DNA from: Drechslerella dactyloides
Lineage: Eukaryota > Ascomycota > Orbiliomycetes > Orbiliales > Orbiliaceae
Assembly (NCBI GenBank): GCA_020064725.1
Contig: JAGTWJ010000006.1
Coordinates: forward strand, 1,364,001 to 1,428,000
Direction: 5' to 3'
Length of the DNA: 64,000 bases
A program made the position numbers and the translations under genes. Position 1 is the first letter of the stretch. Each line of letters opens with the position of its first letter. Shown here one piece after another: positions 37,985 to 49,600 of the stretch. The notes under the pieces are model-generated. The model ran no database searches. It saw only the letters and a list, made by a program, of their open reading frames with translations, and was not told the DNA's origin.

Positions 37985-39469
37985 ATGCATGTACGAGCCA
38001 TGCCCGGTACCGCCACCGCCTCCTGTCAGCCAATGGCCGTCTTCCCGAACACGATAGCCAACGGCGACATCAATGAGAATTCAAACACAACAGTCCGCAT
38101 CCGCGCCCTCACAGCGCGTGTTTCGACCACCACGCTGCGCGATGACGTGACGGCGCTGGCGGCGTTTCGGACGCGGTATTATAAGTCGCCACAGGGTAGG
38201 GAGGCGGCGGTGTGGCTGCAGCGGCGGCTGTTGGCGGGCTTCGCCGATCCGAGATTATATCGAGATCGAGGTGGCGGCGTCGGTGGACGCCGTGGTAGTG
38301 ATAAGGTGACGGTGAAGTTGTTTGAGCATGGCTGGCAGCAGCCGTCGGTGATTGCAAGGGTACAGGGGCGGACGAACGTGGTATGTGATGCATTTCTACG
38401 CCCTCCGTCTCTACTCTCCAAAGTCCCCTGGTAGTGCCACTTGATTCATTCTATGTATACGTCGACAAGCAAGCTTTGGCGATTGGGATATATAGACGGA
38501 CTCTATCGTGGAGTCGCTCTGCCGATATAATACAATACACATAATACGCGTACTTATACCAACGGATGCTAACAAGCGTAAATATATCAGACAGTCATCC
38601 TCGCCGCGCATATCGACTCCGTAAACTTCTATCTACCATCCCTCCTCCACGCCCCCGGCGCGAATGACGACGCCGCCGCCATCGCAGCCCTCATCTCCGC
38701 CTTCACTCTCCTCACACAGCCATTCCCCCCACCGTCGCTCGAAAACACGCTCGAATTCCACTTCTACGCCGCCGAAGAAGCCGGCTTCCGGGGCTCAGCA
38801 GCGGTACTCGGCGCGTATAACGCCGCCCGCCGCACTGTACACTCCCTGCTACAATTCGACGCCATCGGCATACCTGACGCGACGCCAGCGATCGCGGTGG
38901 CCGCTGAGTATCTACCGCAGGCGACGACGGACGGGTACGAAGCATACATCGGACATCTGGCGTCCAAGTACCTTGACGTGCCAGCCGTAGCTACAGCGTG
39001 CGGGTACGCGTGTAGCGATCATGCGTCCGCCGTGCGGTTCGGGTACGCGGGGGCGTTGGTGACGGGTAGGCGGTTGGATGGTGAGGGTGCGGACGCGGAT
39101 GCGTCGCATACGGCGGGGGATAAGATTGCCATGCTGGATTTCGAGCATATTGCTCGTTTTGCAAAGTTGGCTGTGGCGTACGGGTATGACTTGGGACATG
39201 CGAATCTACTACGGGCGAGTGGTGCGGGGGATGGTGGGGTGCGGGGGTATATGTGCGACGAGGGCTATCCGGACGGGTGGATGGGTGGCGTGAGGAGGTT
39301 CGCGGCGGCGCGGGCGACGGATCCGCTGGGTTTTGCGCTGTGGATTGCGGTTTTGGTCGTGATGATTGCGGTTGCGAGGCCGTGGGAGGAGTTTACACCC
39401 GTGGTCAGAGTGCTTATTGGGAGGACGAGGAGGCGGGTTATGGGCTTGATAAGGAGGGTTAACAGGTGA
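37985..39469 (+). CDS. M28-family zinc aminopeptidase, possibly membrane-anchored
   Basis: The protein resembles fungal leucine aminopeptidases of family M28, which remove N-terminal residues using two zinc ions. The model has exons 37985-38380 and 38591-39469 (424 aa). The conserved pre-catalytic segment is FRTRYYKSPQGREAAVWL. All zinc ligands are present: His139 (AAHIDS), Asp158 (GANDDA), Glu194/195 (YAAEEAGFRGS), Asp222 (QFDAIG) and His276 (CSDHAS). The usual late motif SHTAGDKIAMLDFEH follows. Two things are odd. No signal peptide or propeptide start is seen, so the true N-terminus may lie in an upstream exon. A hydrophobic helix (GFALWIAVLVVMIAVA, about 379-394) near the C-terminus is not typical of secreted members and suggests anchoring. 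The intron (38381-38590, 210 nt) is long for this window. Confidence 0.86.
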
Positions 39470-39615
39470 CCGGTTGCACTTCGTCGTGTACATCCTATCT
39501 GGCAATGGTGTTCGGTGTCTTGTAGTATATCAAATTCGATATTGAATGAATGCATGGAAACGCCTCCGATGATATCGTATAAACCAGTCAATATATCAAC
39601 CCGCCAGATATACCA

Positions 39616-40183
39616 TCAAGCCCTCATCTTGGGCCCCGCGACATCCAGCCCCTCCAACCCCTCCATCGGATCACCCGCTCCCTTCCCTTCCTCCTTCTTT
39701 TCTCCCGCTTCCTCGACCGCCAGTCTATCCTCCTCGGCAACCTCATGTCTCTTCAACCATCCTTCCTGCTCCCAAACCGCCACCCGACTGCCCAAGCCCT
39801 CGACGACCCGGCCGTCGCGACCAGCGTTCACGGGTGCCTTCGCGCGACTGACGCGCACAACCTTGCCAAACAGCTCAGCCTGATCGGCATTGTCGATTGC
39901 GGCGTCAGCGTCGCCGGATTCGGAAAACTCAACGTGTGCGAAGCCGCGTGCTGTCTGCGTCGCCTTGTCGAGCGGGAGGTGGATGTCGACGATTTCGCCG
40001 AAGGGGAGAAAAAACTCGTGGAGGGCCGCGGACGTCGTCGCGGGATCTAGCCCGGCTACATCGCATATAAATCACACGTTAGCGCGGTGCGTTTGCGACG
40101 AAGGTGGTGACCGTAGGGAAGGAAGGAAGGTGTGTATACGTACTTACGTGAATGGTGCACTTTGTCCTGGTTTCGTCCGACAT
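39616..40183 (-). CDS. Small RRM protein, like the N-terminal domain of cyclophilin E (CYP33)
   Basis: The protein has 159 aa from exons 40183-40144 and 40055-39616. One RNA-recognition motif fills residues about 9-90: RNP2 is TIHVTGL, followed by PFGEIVDIHLPLD, and RNP1 is RGFAHVEF. The tail GLGSRVAVWEQEGWLKRH is typical of fungal stand-alone homologues of the CYP33/PPIE RRM; no cyclophilin domain is present. An acidic/Glu-rich C-terminus follows. The first intron needs the GTACGT donor, not the overlapping GTAAGT four bases earlier, which would bring TAG into frame. The gene converges on the M28 gene with 146 bp between the stops. A role in pre-mRNA splicing or RNA binding is inferred. Confidence 0.87.
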
Positions 40184-41456
40184 GGCGAACTGCGGGCGCA
40201 CTTCGAGTCGCAGGCGGTCCGGTCTTGAATTTGTGGCCGATGTGATGCAGTGGTGTGGGTGGACGTTGACCGCTTTACGCGATCTTGCGCCAAGCCAAGC
40301 TCTCGTTAGCAGACTTCATCCGTCTAGCTAGCTGGGAACAGCTGCTAACTTAAGCATAAACTGAGCGCAGTCGAGTTTAAAATGCACTTCAAACTTTGAA
40401 ATCCGATTAGCGAAGGAACTATACGGCAGGTAGTGATAAATTTAGTTTCTCCGAGTCTAACTAAATTATAAAGTTGACGACCTAAAGTTTCAAGTTGGTG
40501 ACACAACGAAAGACGTCTACAAATGCATATGCACGCGCACCGACTTTCTTTCGCTCGACACGATCTCTATATATGATGCCACCACCTCACCAGAAAGCTG
40601 CTCTCCCTATATACACACTAATACACAAAGCGTAAGTTACAATTCGACGACGACAATTACGATCGTAGGGATCAATTACGTATTCTCTGCGAGTAGCTGG
40701 TGGTTTAAAGGTATCTTGTTACATGTCATATATCTCTACCGGAGCCCCGCTGCAGCGCTGTCTGTGACTTTCACGCGTACTCTTGGACCGGACTTGGTCT
40801 TACTTGGAACACCCGTTGCAGCCTACGGCGTGCAAAAGTTGACAAACGATGATACTATGATTAATGGATATCCTTCTTCATTGCTGGCAGTGTACATGCA
40901 TATGCAAGCTGGAGCTAACAATACATTGAACTCGTTCATGAAGGTTTGATCATGACTTGTTCAGTCGCGTATCGATATGGATAATCCCTAAAACAATATT
41001 TACGAGCCTGTTTTCTACTGGCTTTTTTTCCAGTGCTTTATCGCTTCCAGGAGATCTAGTCGACATACCAGCTCAAAATCGAAATTCCAATTTGCTTTTA
41101 TATTGACGGACTTGGGGCTCCAGGTGGATGGCTTCAGGAGGCTGGTGGCCGCAGGTGTTCCTGACGAAGACGTAGGTGGGCCTGGGGCGGAAGCGGAGGC
41201 GACTGGAGTTACCGCAAGGTTGCTGCTGATGGGAGGCTGAACACGAGGTGCGGCGTTGGCCCGAGCGGAACTGAGAGCATGCGGGGCGCATTAGGAAGAA
41301 AAGAAAGATAATGAAAGAAAAAACCCTATGCCGTATCCCATTCCCGCTAGTAACGATAAGAAATCCGCCAAAGCCCTCCCTCACGTCCGTCTACCATACC
41401 CCATCCGCAGACCCTCCAGTATTGTCGACTTGCAGCGCCGAAGCCTCATGCTCTCT
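40184..41456. other. Region between the RRM and Fic genes
   Basis: No gene is supported. The stretch 40300-40700 is AT-rich. The open frame at 40716-40949 (plus) starts without ATG and has no motif. The part near 41280-41456 should be the 3' UTR of the Fic gene. Confidence 0.55.
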
Positions 41457-42728
41457 TTAAGCATGTAGTTTCTCGCGGAGCTTCCTCAGTGCTGCAGAAG
41501 CCTTGCCGAGAGTGTACAGCGCGAGTTCTCCACTACCACACTCTTCTTCTCCACGGCGGCGAGCGATGTCGAGATACTCGGTACGCTGATATTCGCTCTC
41601 TCCGATCGGTGCGAGGATGCCAGCATACTTGAGGAGAATCGTATTGAGGATCAGGCGACAGGTGCGGCCGTTGCCATCCAAAAATGGATGAATGTTGACA
41701 AACTCGGAGCAAGCGTGGGCTGCGATGTAGAACGGGTCTAGCTCCTCTTGCTCCTCCGCCGCATGCAAGCGCCTGTTGAGGTCTTCGACGAAGCTCTTCA
41801 TGTTCTTCGGGACGAAAGTCGGGTTGACAAAGTTGCAGTCGCCCGCGGCAACGTGAACCGTCCGGTAGAAACCAGCGTATTGTTCGCTAGGCGTGACCTT
41901 TCCGTCCGAGTGGAGGACATCGACGCCGCGTACGAGGATCTTGTGAGTGTTCCGGATCAGACCCTCGCTGAAGGGCTCGTTGTTGTCAATGACATGACTG
42001 ATCATGTACATTAGGGCCCCGGCGTGATTAATGACCTCACGGCGGTCGCGGAGGCTGGTTTGTCGGGGCCCCTCGAGCTCACCGGCGTCTTGAACCAGCT
42101 TCTCGAGCCCGTCGTGGTACTCGGTGGGTCGGGCGGGGCTCTCCAGATCGTCCGACCAGTTACCGGCGAACACCGTTCGGCAGAGCGTAACAGTCTCGTC
42201 GAGTCCCAGGCCGGCACGCTCGACCAGGTTCGATCCGAATACGACTCGGATCATCTGGTCGACGAGCTCTTCCTGAAGCTCGCCGAGTGACGCAGGAGCC
42301 ATTTCGCTCGTGGCTTTGCGGATGGCAGCGATGCTGTTGGCAGCATCCGCAAAGACCTCCTCGGCCGTGCCCTCTTTGCTGGAGGCTTTCGTATAGTCCA
42401 TCACTCCCGCCTGGATCTTGATGTTGAATTCCAGTGGGAGTCCGGCTGCGGCAGCATCGGCGCCGGGTCGACGCAACGTTGCCCATTTTGGCCAGGCTGG
42501 ATGGCCGCTGTCACCCATGAGGCGTCTCAAGGTTGATGACATGGAAGCTTTTTGTATTGATGGTGAAGCTTCCACCTCTATTTCGGGAGAGGCATCTCGG
42601 ATGTTCTTTGGTGTGCCCGGGCCTTCTTCGCTCGGGGGAAATTTTCCATCGGTCATCGTGAGTTTTGTGTAAAAGCAGTATTCGAGAGTATTTGGTCGCA
42701 TAGGGTAAGCAGTTAAGTCGCTGGTCAT
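41457..42728 (-). CDS. Fic-domain protein (probable AMP transferase)
   Basis: This is an intronless gene of 423 aa. Fic enzymes transfer AMP or other nucleotide parts to hydroxyl side chains of target proteins. The active-site motif HPFLDGNGRTCR (His347 to Arg358) is complete, including catalytic His and the acidic Asp. Upstream, residues 166-171 read SNLVER in the place of the class II inhibitory motif [S/T]xxxE[G/N]: the key Glu170 is kept but the last position is Arg. Residues 1-110 are poorly conserved and partly disordered. No signal peptide or membrane helix is evident, so it is probably intracellular. Fungal Fic proteins are common but their targets are mostly unknown. The ATG at 42728 is first; Met25 is an alternative start. 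Confidence 0.92.
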   Translation of the reverse strand: MTSDLTAYPMRPNTLEYCFYTKLTMTDGKFPPSEEGPGTPKNIRDASPEIEVEASPSIQKASMSSTLRRLMGDSGHPAWPKWATLRRPGADAAAAGLPLEFNIKIQAGVMDYTKASSKEGTAEEVFADAANSIAAIRKATSEMAPASLGELQEELVDQMIRVVFGSNLVERAGLGLDETVTLCRTVFAGNWSDDLESPARPTEYHDGLEKLVQDAGELEGPRQTSLRDRREVINHAGALMYMISHVIDNNEPFSEGLIRNTHKILVRGVDVLHSDGKVTPSEQYAGFYRTVHVAAGDCNFVNPTFVPKNMKSFVEDLNRRLHAAEEQEELDPFYIAAHACSEFVNIHPFLDGNGRTCRLILNTILLKYAGILAPIGESEYQRTEYLDIARRRGEEECGSGELALYTLGKASAALRKLREKLHA

Positions 42729-44145
42729 CTTGTGATAATTATAACGGTTGTTTGATGAAGAGAAGAATTAGAAAAATAAAAAGTGGGAGGGAGTTTGGCC
42801 TGGACGTACTTATAAATATTTACACGTTTATGAGGGTTTTCATAGGGCGAACCCTATGATTCACGATTCATGCTCAAAGGAAGCCCCATTCAAGTATTCG
42901 TAGATTGAGTTGATAACAAGGTATATAGGAGTAATCAATTTGTGTAACGTGAGGTCTGGCTTAGAGGTCTAAATCTCCCTCACATACGATCTGTCATGAA
43001 TCAGATGGGTATAAGAACAGTCCCAAAATACAACAAACGGCGCGTTGTCAAGTTTTCGCCTTGTTCGCTCGCACCGATTATTCCTTCATCTAAAGGAACA
43101 CGCAACATCGACTGGCCCTGTCACTACCTTGGCTATCAAATTCTAATCACCAGCATCACATTACATAAATAACTAGGAAGACGGCAGCATAGACGTCTCA
43201 TATCTAGAATATTATTATATTTTGTCGTTTAAATAATATTTCATTATTTAATAGTTATAAAATAATTCGAATGGTAGCAGTGCCATCGACGGCGGATATA
43301 TCGAGAGCAGGTCCAATACCAAGAAAAAGTAACAAGAAGGCGGCCTTTTACATAAACCCTTTTGAATGGAACACAAGACGTAAGTCGAGAAGGGAAAGCC
43401 CCCCAAAGGGGACTGTGTTTAGAGTTAAGGGGGGTGATGATTAACAAAAAAGACGCAGACGTAAAGAGCATGAGGAGCCCTAGCAGACAGTAATAGATAA
43501 CGGCCAAACGACGAAAAGGGGACCCGGAACTCCGTAATCACAGGCGAAAAGAGCATAGTCAAAATTTTTTTAGTCGCAAGAGGAAGAGACAGAGTATAAG
43601 AAGGCTGATGATGTAAGGTAATGACTCAAAAGGAAAAGCATTAGGCAAGATCATTCGGGAGGAACTCTGCATCCGGCACAAACGAAATAGTCAATTCATT
43701 CAGGCGGGCCTCCGTGTAGCGTATAATACATCTGCGGAACCGAAAGGCTAGCCGGCAAAGCAAAGGGATATAAACCAAAAGGGAGTCGTCATTCCATCCG
43801 AGAAGCTGAAGCGTCGATGAAACGCAACAGAAAAGGTCGTTAAAAGATATCAGTCGTGAATCGAACCCGGAAGGTGCGCTGGAGGTCTTGTTTCGTAGCC
43901 GGCGTTGTTGTATGGGATTATGACGGCTAGTGTTTTTCCAAAAATAGCATCGTCCAAATTACTAGAACATCCAAAGAGATATTCTGGAAGTCAGGTCGCG
44001 GCAGGACTGGCGTTTGGGCTATCGCTTCGGTTCGCTGTTGAGCAGTCGACGGTCCAAATGCCAAGTCCGTATATATGTATATATGCATACATGAGCATCG
44101 ATGCCCATACACATCAGTTGGAAAGATGAGAAATCGGCAGGGTGT
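42729..44145. other. Fic promoter and ganB 3' region
   Basis: This is AT-rich around 43180-43270 (TATTATATTT-type runs), with no recognisable gene. The minus-strand frame at 43244-43507 begins without an ATG and is dominated by low-complexity hydrophobic residues, so it is not called. Confidence 0.55.
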
Positions 44146-45565
44146 TTATAATATGCCCGAATCTTTCAGAGCGTTCTGCAGTATCGTCTCTTTCACTGCC
44201 GCGAAGACCAATCGGATGTTCGAGGTATCGGTAGCTTGTGTAAGACTAAAGGATCGATTAGCGTCACATTCATTGTAGAAATCCGTGCGATCAAACTTAC
44301 TGAGGGTATAGATTCAGATGCGCGCGATTAACTTGGTTAAATCTCCAGAGCAGATATTTCGCGGCTCTGTTGACATCCGGCCCGCCAGAGTAGTCTGGGA
44401 AGTAATTGGATAACGGCGTCCGGGGTAGCTTTTTCCTGAACAGGTCGACCTTGTTGAGGAAGAGAATGATACTTGTCCGGACGAACCACCGGCTGTTGAC
44501 CACCGAGTCGAACAATACAAGGGACTCCAGCATTCGGTTCTGAATTGTGGTTAGCCTATGATCCGAAGCGCAGCAAGGGTATATGAAGTCTACCTGATTC
44601 TGTTCCTCCAGAAGAACCTGGTCGTACTCGCTGAGGGCGACGCAGAAGATAATCGATGTGACCGATTCGAAGCAGTGGATCCACTTTTTTCTTTCACTCC
44701 TCTGGCCACCGACGTCGAACATGCTACGTAACAGTTAGCTCGGATTACTTTTCACGGTATATCGGAAGGAGATGCATACTGTATGTTCAACTGTCCCATA
44801 GTAAACCTTGTCTCGTAGATACCGGTTGTCTTTGTTCTCGCGCGTAGAACATCCGCCTCTGATGGTATATAATCCGGAGCACCTATCCTCTGAGCCTCGG
44901 AGAAGAAGCTAAACTCTGAGGTCAGCAATGTATCATCGAGCATGGTTGAATTCAGATAGTGTGCGTACTAGGGTGCCGAGTCCATTATGTAAAACTCGCT
45001 CTGGTGTTCCAGCACGGACGGGACTGCCGGATCGCTCCATAACGCGGAGATGGCCTTGCTAACACGAATGTCAAGGGGGACGCTCGGATCAGGATCGACC
45101 TGGAAGGTAGCCAGAAAATCCATGTGCTCCTAGAACGACCGTTAGCCGCATTTTCCATTTATCGTGATTGTCTCCCATGAGCATATCCCACCTTATTCGA
45201 CTCCTGTTCAGGTACGACTTCAAACTGCCGCATGGCGTCTATCAGAGCTTTTGCGCAGTCGACCAAGTTCTTGTAGACCGTTAACCGGTACTGTGCTAGC
45301 TCCTCCACTGTATAACCATTTTGGTGGATAATCTTCATCTGCTTGACAATGGTGGATTTCCCGCTCTCGCCAGATCCTGGTATCCAGTTAGTATGCTGGT
45401 AATGGAATAGGTAATAGTCGGCAAGACCATAATCATACCTAGTAGTAGGATTTTGCATTCGCGTCGTAACCGTCTCGAGTCGTCCATGATTTCTCTGTCA
45501 ATGGCCTGGCTCTTCTTCCTCTGCTCCATCTCCTCCGACGCCTCTCTCGACATGCAGCCACCCAT
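44146..45565 (-). CDS. ganB: Group III heterotrimeric G protein alpha subunit (GanB/GNA-3 type)
   Basis: This G alpha subunit couples receptors to cAMP/PKA signalling, nutrient sensing and germination in moulds. Exons on the minus strand are 45565-45439, 45376-45192, 45129-44969, 44908-44780, 44723-44594, 44539-44301 and 44245-44146, giving 356 aa, the usual size. The N-terminus MGGCMS provides the myristoylated Gly2 and a palmitoylated Cys. Nucleotide-binding motifs are complete: [12 protein letters not shown] (P-loop), RARTKTTGI (switch I), [12 protein letters not shown] (switch II with catalytic Gln), FLNKVD, and TQATDT near the end. The C-terminus LKDSGIL is the group III receptor-contact end and lacks the Cys of pertussis-toxin-sensitive alphas. 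Its upstream region is extremely long (14.6 kb to the next gene). Confidence 0.98.
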
Positions 45566-46563
45566 TTTGGCCGGCTTTTATGTCACCCGGTCGAGCAAAA
45601 GAACAAAAAAGAACGACAAAAGAAAATAAAGAAAAAATTGGTCGGATGATGTGTGGATGTAGTCCCCTGCACCTGAGATGATAAGCGGGAAAGCGAACGC
45701 CCTGCACACCAAAAAGGGTTGTGTTATATATAGCAAGACTGGCCGCAGACCTGTAGGCGGCGGTGTGGTTGTTAGAAGGCGAGGAGGGTGTATCCAAGTC
45801 CGACGAGTGTTGGATCCTGCTCGCGGATGATGTCGGGGGAAGGTCTGGTATGATGTTTATTCTGAGTTTTGGGATACGCGCTATTAAACTTCGCACTCGC
45901 TTGCTGTTCACGCAGAGGCTTTCGTCGTGGTGTTGTAGAGTTTGGGTGCGGTTCCGGCGCGTCGACAGCAGAGAGTTTGGGAGGGTGTGCTTCCCGGTCG
46001 GAAATTTCAAGTCGGATGTTGGAAAGTAGTCGGCGAGCTCGGCAGGACTGGCTGGAGAATTAATATTATATTAAAGTAAGTGAATTTAGATGAGAAGAAG
46101 CGGCAGTCCGGCGAAGCGATCAACTGCCAGAGGAACGGGGGACGCCGACGGTCGTGGGAGGAAAACGGGGGGATTTCCAATCGATCCAAGGACCCGGCTG
46201 GCGTGGTTGGAAAGTAACGAGCTGGTGAGTCGGGAGCCAGAAAACCACCACGGACCAGCAGCAGTAGCGACGGTTGGCCGTGGACAGAGGTCGGAGGTCC
46301 GTCTGTCTGGTGACGGCTGGGAGGGAGGGAGGAAGTTCGGGGAGGCGGACAGGAAAGCCCGACGGTGTTTTCTTGGGTGTTGAAAAGGGCAGCAGGTTGG
46401 AGAGGAGCCGTGGAAGGGAGGAAGCGGCAGCGGGCGGCAGTTGGAAGAAGCAGCGGCTAGCCAAGCTGGACGTCCACGGCGGGCGGGGAGGAGCGGTGAA
46501 GTCGGGGCTGAGACCGGCGACGACGGCGACGGGGCGATAACGGCGGTGATAATGGCGGTGAGG

Positions 46564-46606
46564 GTGGTGATGGTGGTGGTGGTGATGATGATGATGATGA
46601 TGATGG
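46564..46606. repeat. GGT/GAT triplet repeat upstream of ganB
   Basis: A compound run of GGT then about seven GAT units lies roughly 1 kb upstream of the ganB start, in non-coding DNA. Confidence 0.85.
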
Positions 46607-49600
46607 AGACGGATGGAGCGAGAGGGAGGGAGGCAAGTCAGAGGTAGGCAGTAACTATGGCAGGAGCCAGCCAGCGGGCAAGCGAGCGGTGGCCGGTGGA
46701 CTGGATTCCCGCAGCAGGTGCCAAAAGACCAGAAAAAAGACGAGCCAGACTAAAAGCAAAGACGCCCACGCCAAAAGGCACCAGCCGGCGAAAAAGCAAA
46801 AGCAGGAAGGGCACGACGCAGACTTTCTTTCGTTCTTTCTTTCACCGGACGACAGCAGCAGAAGAATTAAGAAATACCGCCAGGACGGGCTTCGAGGAGT
46901 GCGCTAGCTGGCCGCCGTCTGCCTTAAGTCTGGTCCGGGCTGGTTTGCGAGGCAATGCACACGGCGGTCCTCGGCCTGGGCTGCTATTATTATTATTGTT
47001 CCTCTTCCTATTCTTTCTTCCTCTTTGTAACTGCTGTCCAATTCAATTCAACCAGTTGGTTCGTTTGTGCTGCAGGAGACGACCACGGACCAGGCTGGAA
47101 CAAGGGTCCTGCCTCCACTCGCTCTGGGCTGCGTTTTGCCTTTTCCTGCCGGTGGTTGGTTTGGGGACGTTTCGACTGCCCGGGCACTGACCGAATGAAT
47201 GTGGATTCTGATCGATCGATTGATTTATTGATTGATCCGATAGATATGGAGGGTTCCAGGAATGCAATGAAGTTTTGCGAGTGTGCGTGAGAGTGTGTGG
47301 GAGATCGGAGATCGAGTCGGAGAGAGAGATGAGATGGCGAGACGGAATGGATTCCCTGCCCGCGAGGCGATATAATAATTAATGCAGCGGAGTCTGGGAA
47401 CCACCGAATGACAGCGCACTGCGGTCCCGTGGCTGACAGGCGACGCTGTTGATATAATGATATGATCCTCAGCCGAGGCAAAAGTACTTTCTGCACGAAA
47501 TATATATTACGATCAATCCGTGTGCCGTGGTTGGTATTATGTATTATGTATTAAGTGGATGAAGACGGTTAGAATCGTCGGTAGCCTGCTATTAGTAGTA
47601 TATCGTATTGTCGTGATCGTCTTGCTTGGAGTGCCAGCACTGCCAGATTCATGAATTAACAAAAGCAGGCGGTACCCAGGTCATGTCAGCAACCGCGGCT
47701 CGACAGTTATATAAATACTTCCGCAGGGTTGGCTCGTCGTTGGATCCGTCTGATCGAGATAGCGGTTTAGCATACTATCAGATTGACAGGTTTCCTGCGT
47801 TCACACGTACGGTCACGAAAAACACCGTTCACGACAGATAGAGACTTATTTTCAGACACCTGTTACATGATGCTTCCTTACGCCAGTCCATGGCGTATTT
47901 CCAATAGTTATAGTCGCAGACCAGGGTCGCTCAAATATTAGCCAACCCCAGGAAACAAAAGAAAAGAAAAGAAGAAAAAAAAAAACATTTCGCCCGTCCC
48001 GCTGTGCTGGATGCACTTCGCAATACATCCTTACTGCTATATCTGCGCACGCAACTCCACGCATACAGGTCGCCTCGAACACCAATCAGGACCGTCTTGC
48101 CCGGCGTTTGGAGTCTTGTTTGAAGCCGGTTGTGGTGACATTTCTGACCTCGCCTTTGCATGCCTCAGCGTTTTGCATTGTGAGGGGGCCCTTTCCAGTC
48201 TCCACCGGCCAGCACTTCGGTCAGCATGCTTCCTGACCAAACCTTAAGACCGGAGCGCCTTTTTACGGTACCCTTCGTAACTTATAATAGCAGTGCGGCA
48301 CCTCAGAATGCTGCAAACGTGATGGCTCAAAACAGCCCCCGCAGAAGAAACAGACTGCCAGACACTCGCCGCGACGCTCTGTACGACCAGGAATAAGAAA
48401 ACATGCCGAACGATAATATTAATCGAGCGAGTGAACGATCCCTATTGTGCAGACGTCGCTCGCAGCTAGCCTCGAGCCTCTCTTCGCAATCTTGCCCTGC
48501 TCGCGTACGCAACCGCTTGACGGATTGATTGATTACATGCATCTGTCTGCACATGCGCATGATACCGCCGTGCCTCCAGCCCAGTCATGCCCGCGGCTTT
48601 GCACTTGTCGACTCGGGAGACCCAGAAAATGCACAGCAACGGGCAATGCAACGATGACATGAGCCGATGGGCGGATGCCTACCTGCCTGGCTCTCGTTTT
48701 ATCGCATCGCATTGCATCGTCCCATTCACTGTGTCGAAACGTAACTAAAATATATTAACATACAACAATTGCAAACAGCATGCCCACAATTTCCCCTCCA
48801 TTATCCCACCGAAAGGAAGCCTCTGCAGGTACTGTGTATACATGTATACGTTGTTACTGCAGCACTCGACCCGAGAATATGTATCGCCTGGCGACCTCCC
48901 TGCCGATGGACGGATTGACGCACGTTAATCAAATAAACATCTGCTCAGCCACGAGCGCAGTGCAGTGCAGTGCAACTTTTCAACTTTACCGAAGAAGCCG
49001 CCGCTTCCCTAAATATCACACACACCTCCTATTCGATGTACGCAATTCGACATCGACATGCAAACATACATCCGCAATGTAAAATGTACTGTGTACCTAC
49101 ATTCGCTCGCCAGACAGCCAGCCAGCTGCAAGCCGTCGATCAAGATAAACTCTCGGTCATCGTATTGAACGTTTCTTTTTCCGCCGCCTCGTCCGCGAGC
49201 GCTCTCCACCCACACACGCACACACGTCGAGCTGATCAGAATTCGGCGAAATTGGCGAGGGAGGACAGCCATGCGACCGACCGACTGGCGGGGCGTCCGG
49301 CAGCGCAGGATTTCCTCTCCTCCTCTCCTTGTTTTCTTTTTCCAGATCTGGAGGCTCACTCGCTCAGGATACATGTACCTACGCACACGTCCTTCTCATG
49401 TATGATACGTACCTATCGATTCGATCAAATGTGCATGCGTTCGCAGTGCTGCTGACTCTCTTACGTAGACATTGTTTCCTTACTTCCCGTTTACATCCAT
49501 ACCAAGAAGCTACGATACGCATGCCTCAGGTCGCCGATTCGTTTGTGTGTGCGTACGTACGTTCTGTAACATAGCAGCCCTGCGCGGCTCCCTAAATTAT

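Noticed and set aside
43244..43507. Minus-strand 87-codon hydrophobic frame
   Set aside because: It lacks an ATG start and lies in AT-rich DNA, where hydrophobic frames arise by chance.
43850..43885. tRNA B-box-like GGTTCGATTC on the minus strand
   Set aside because: The flanking bases do not form a T-arm stem or an acceptor stem, and no A-box is found at the right distance.
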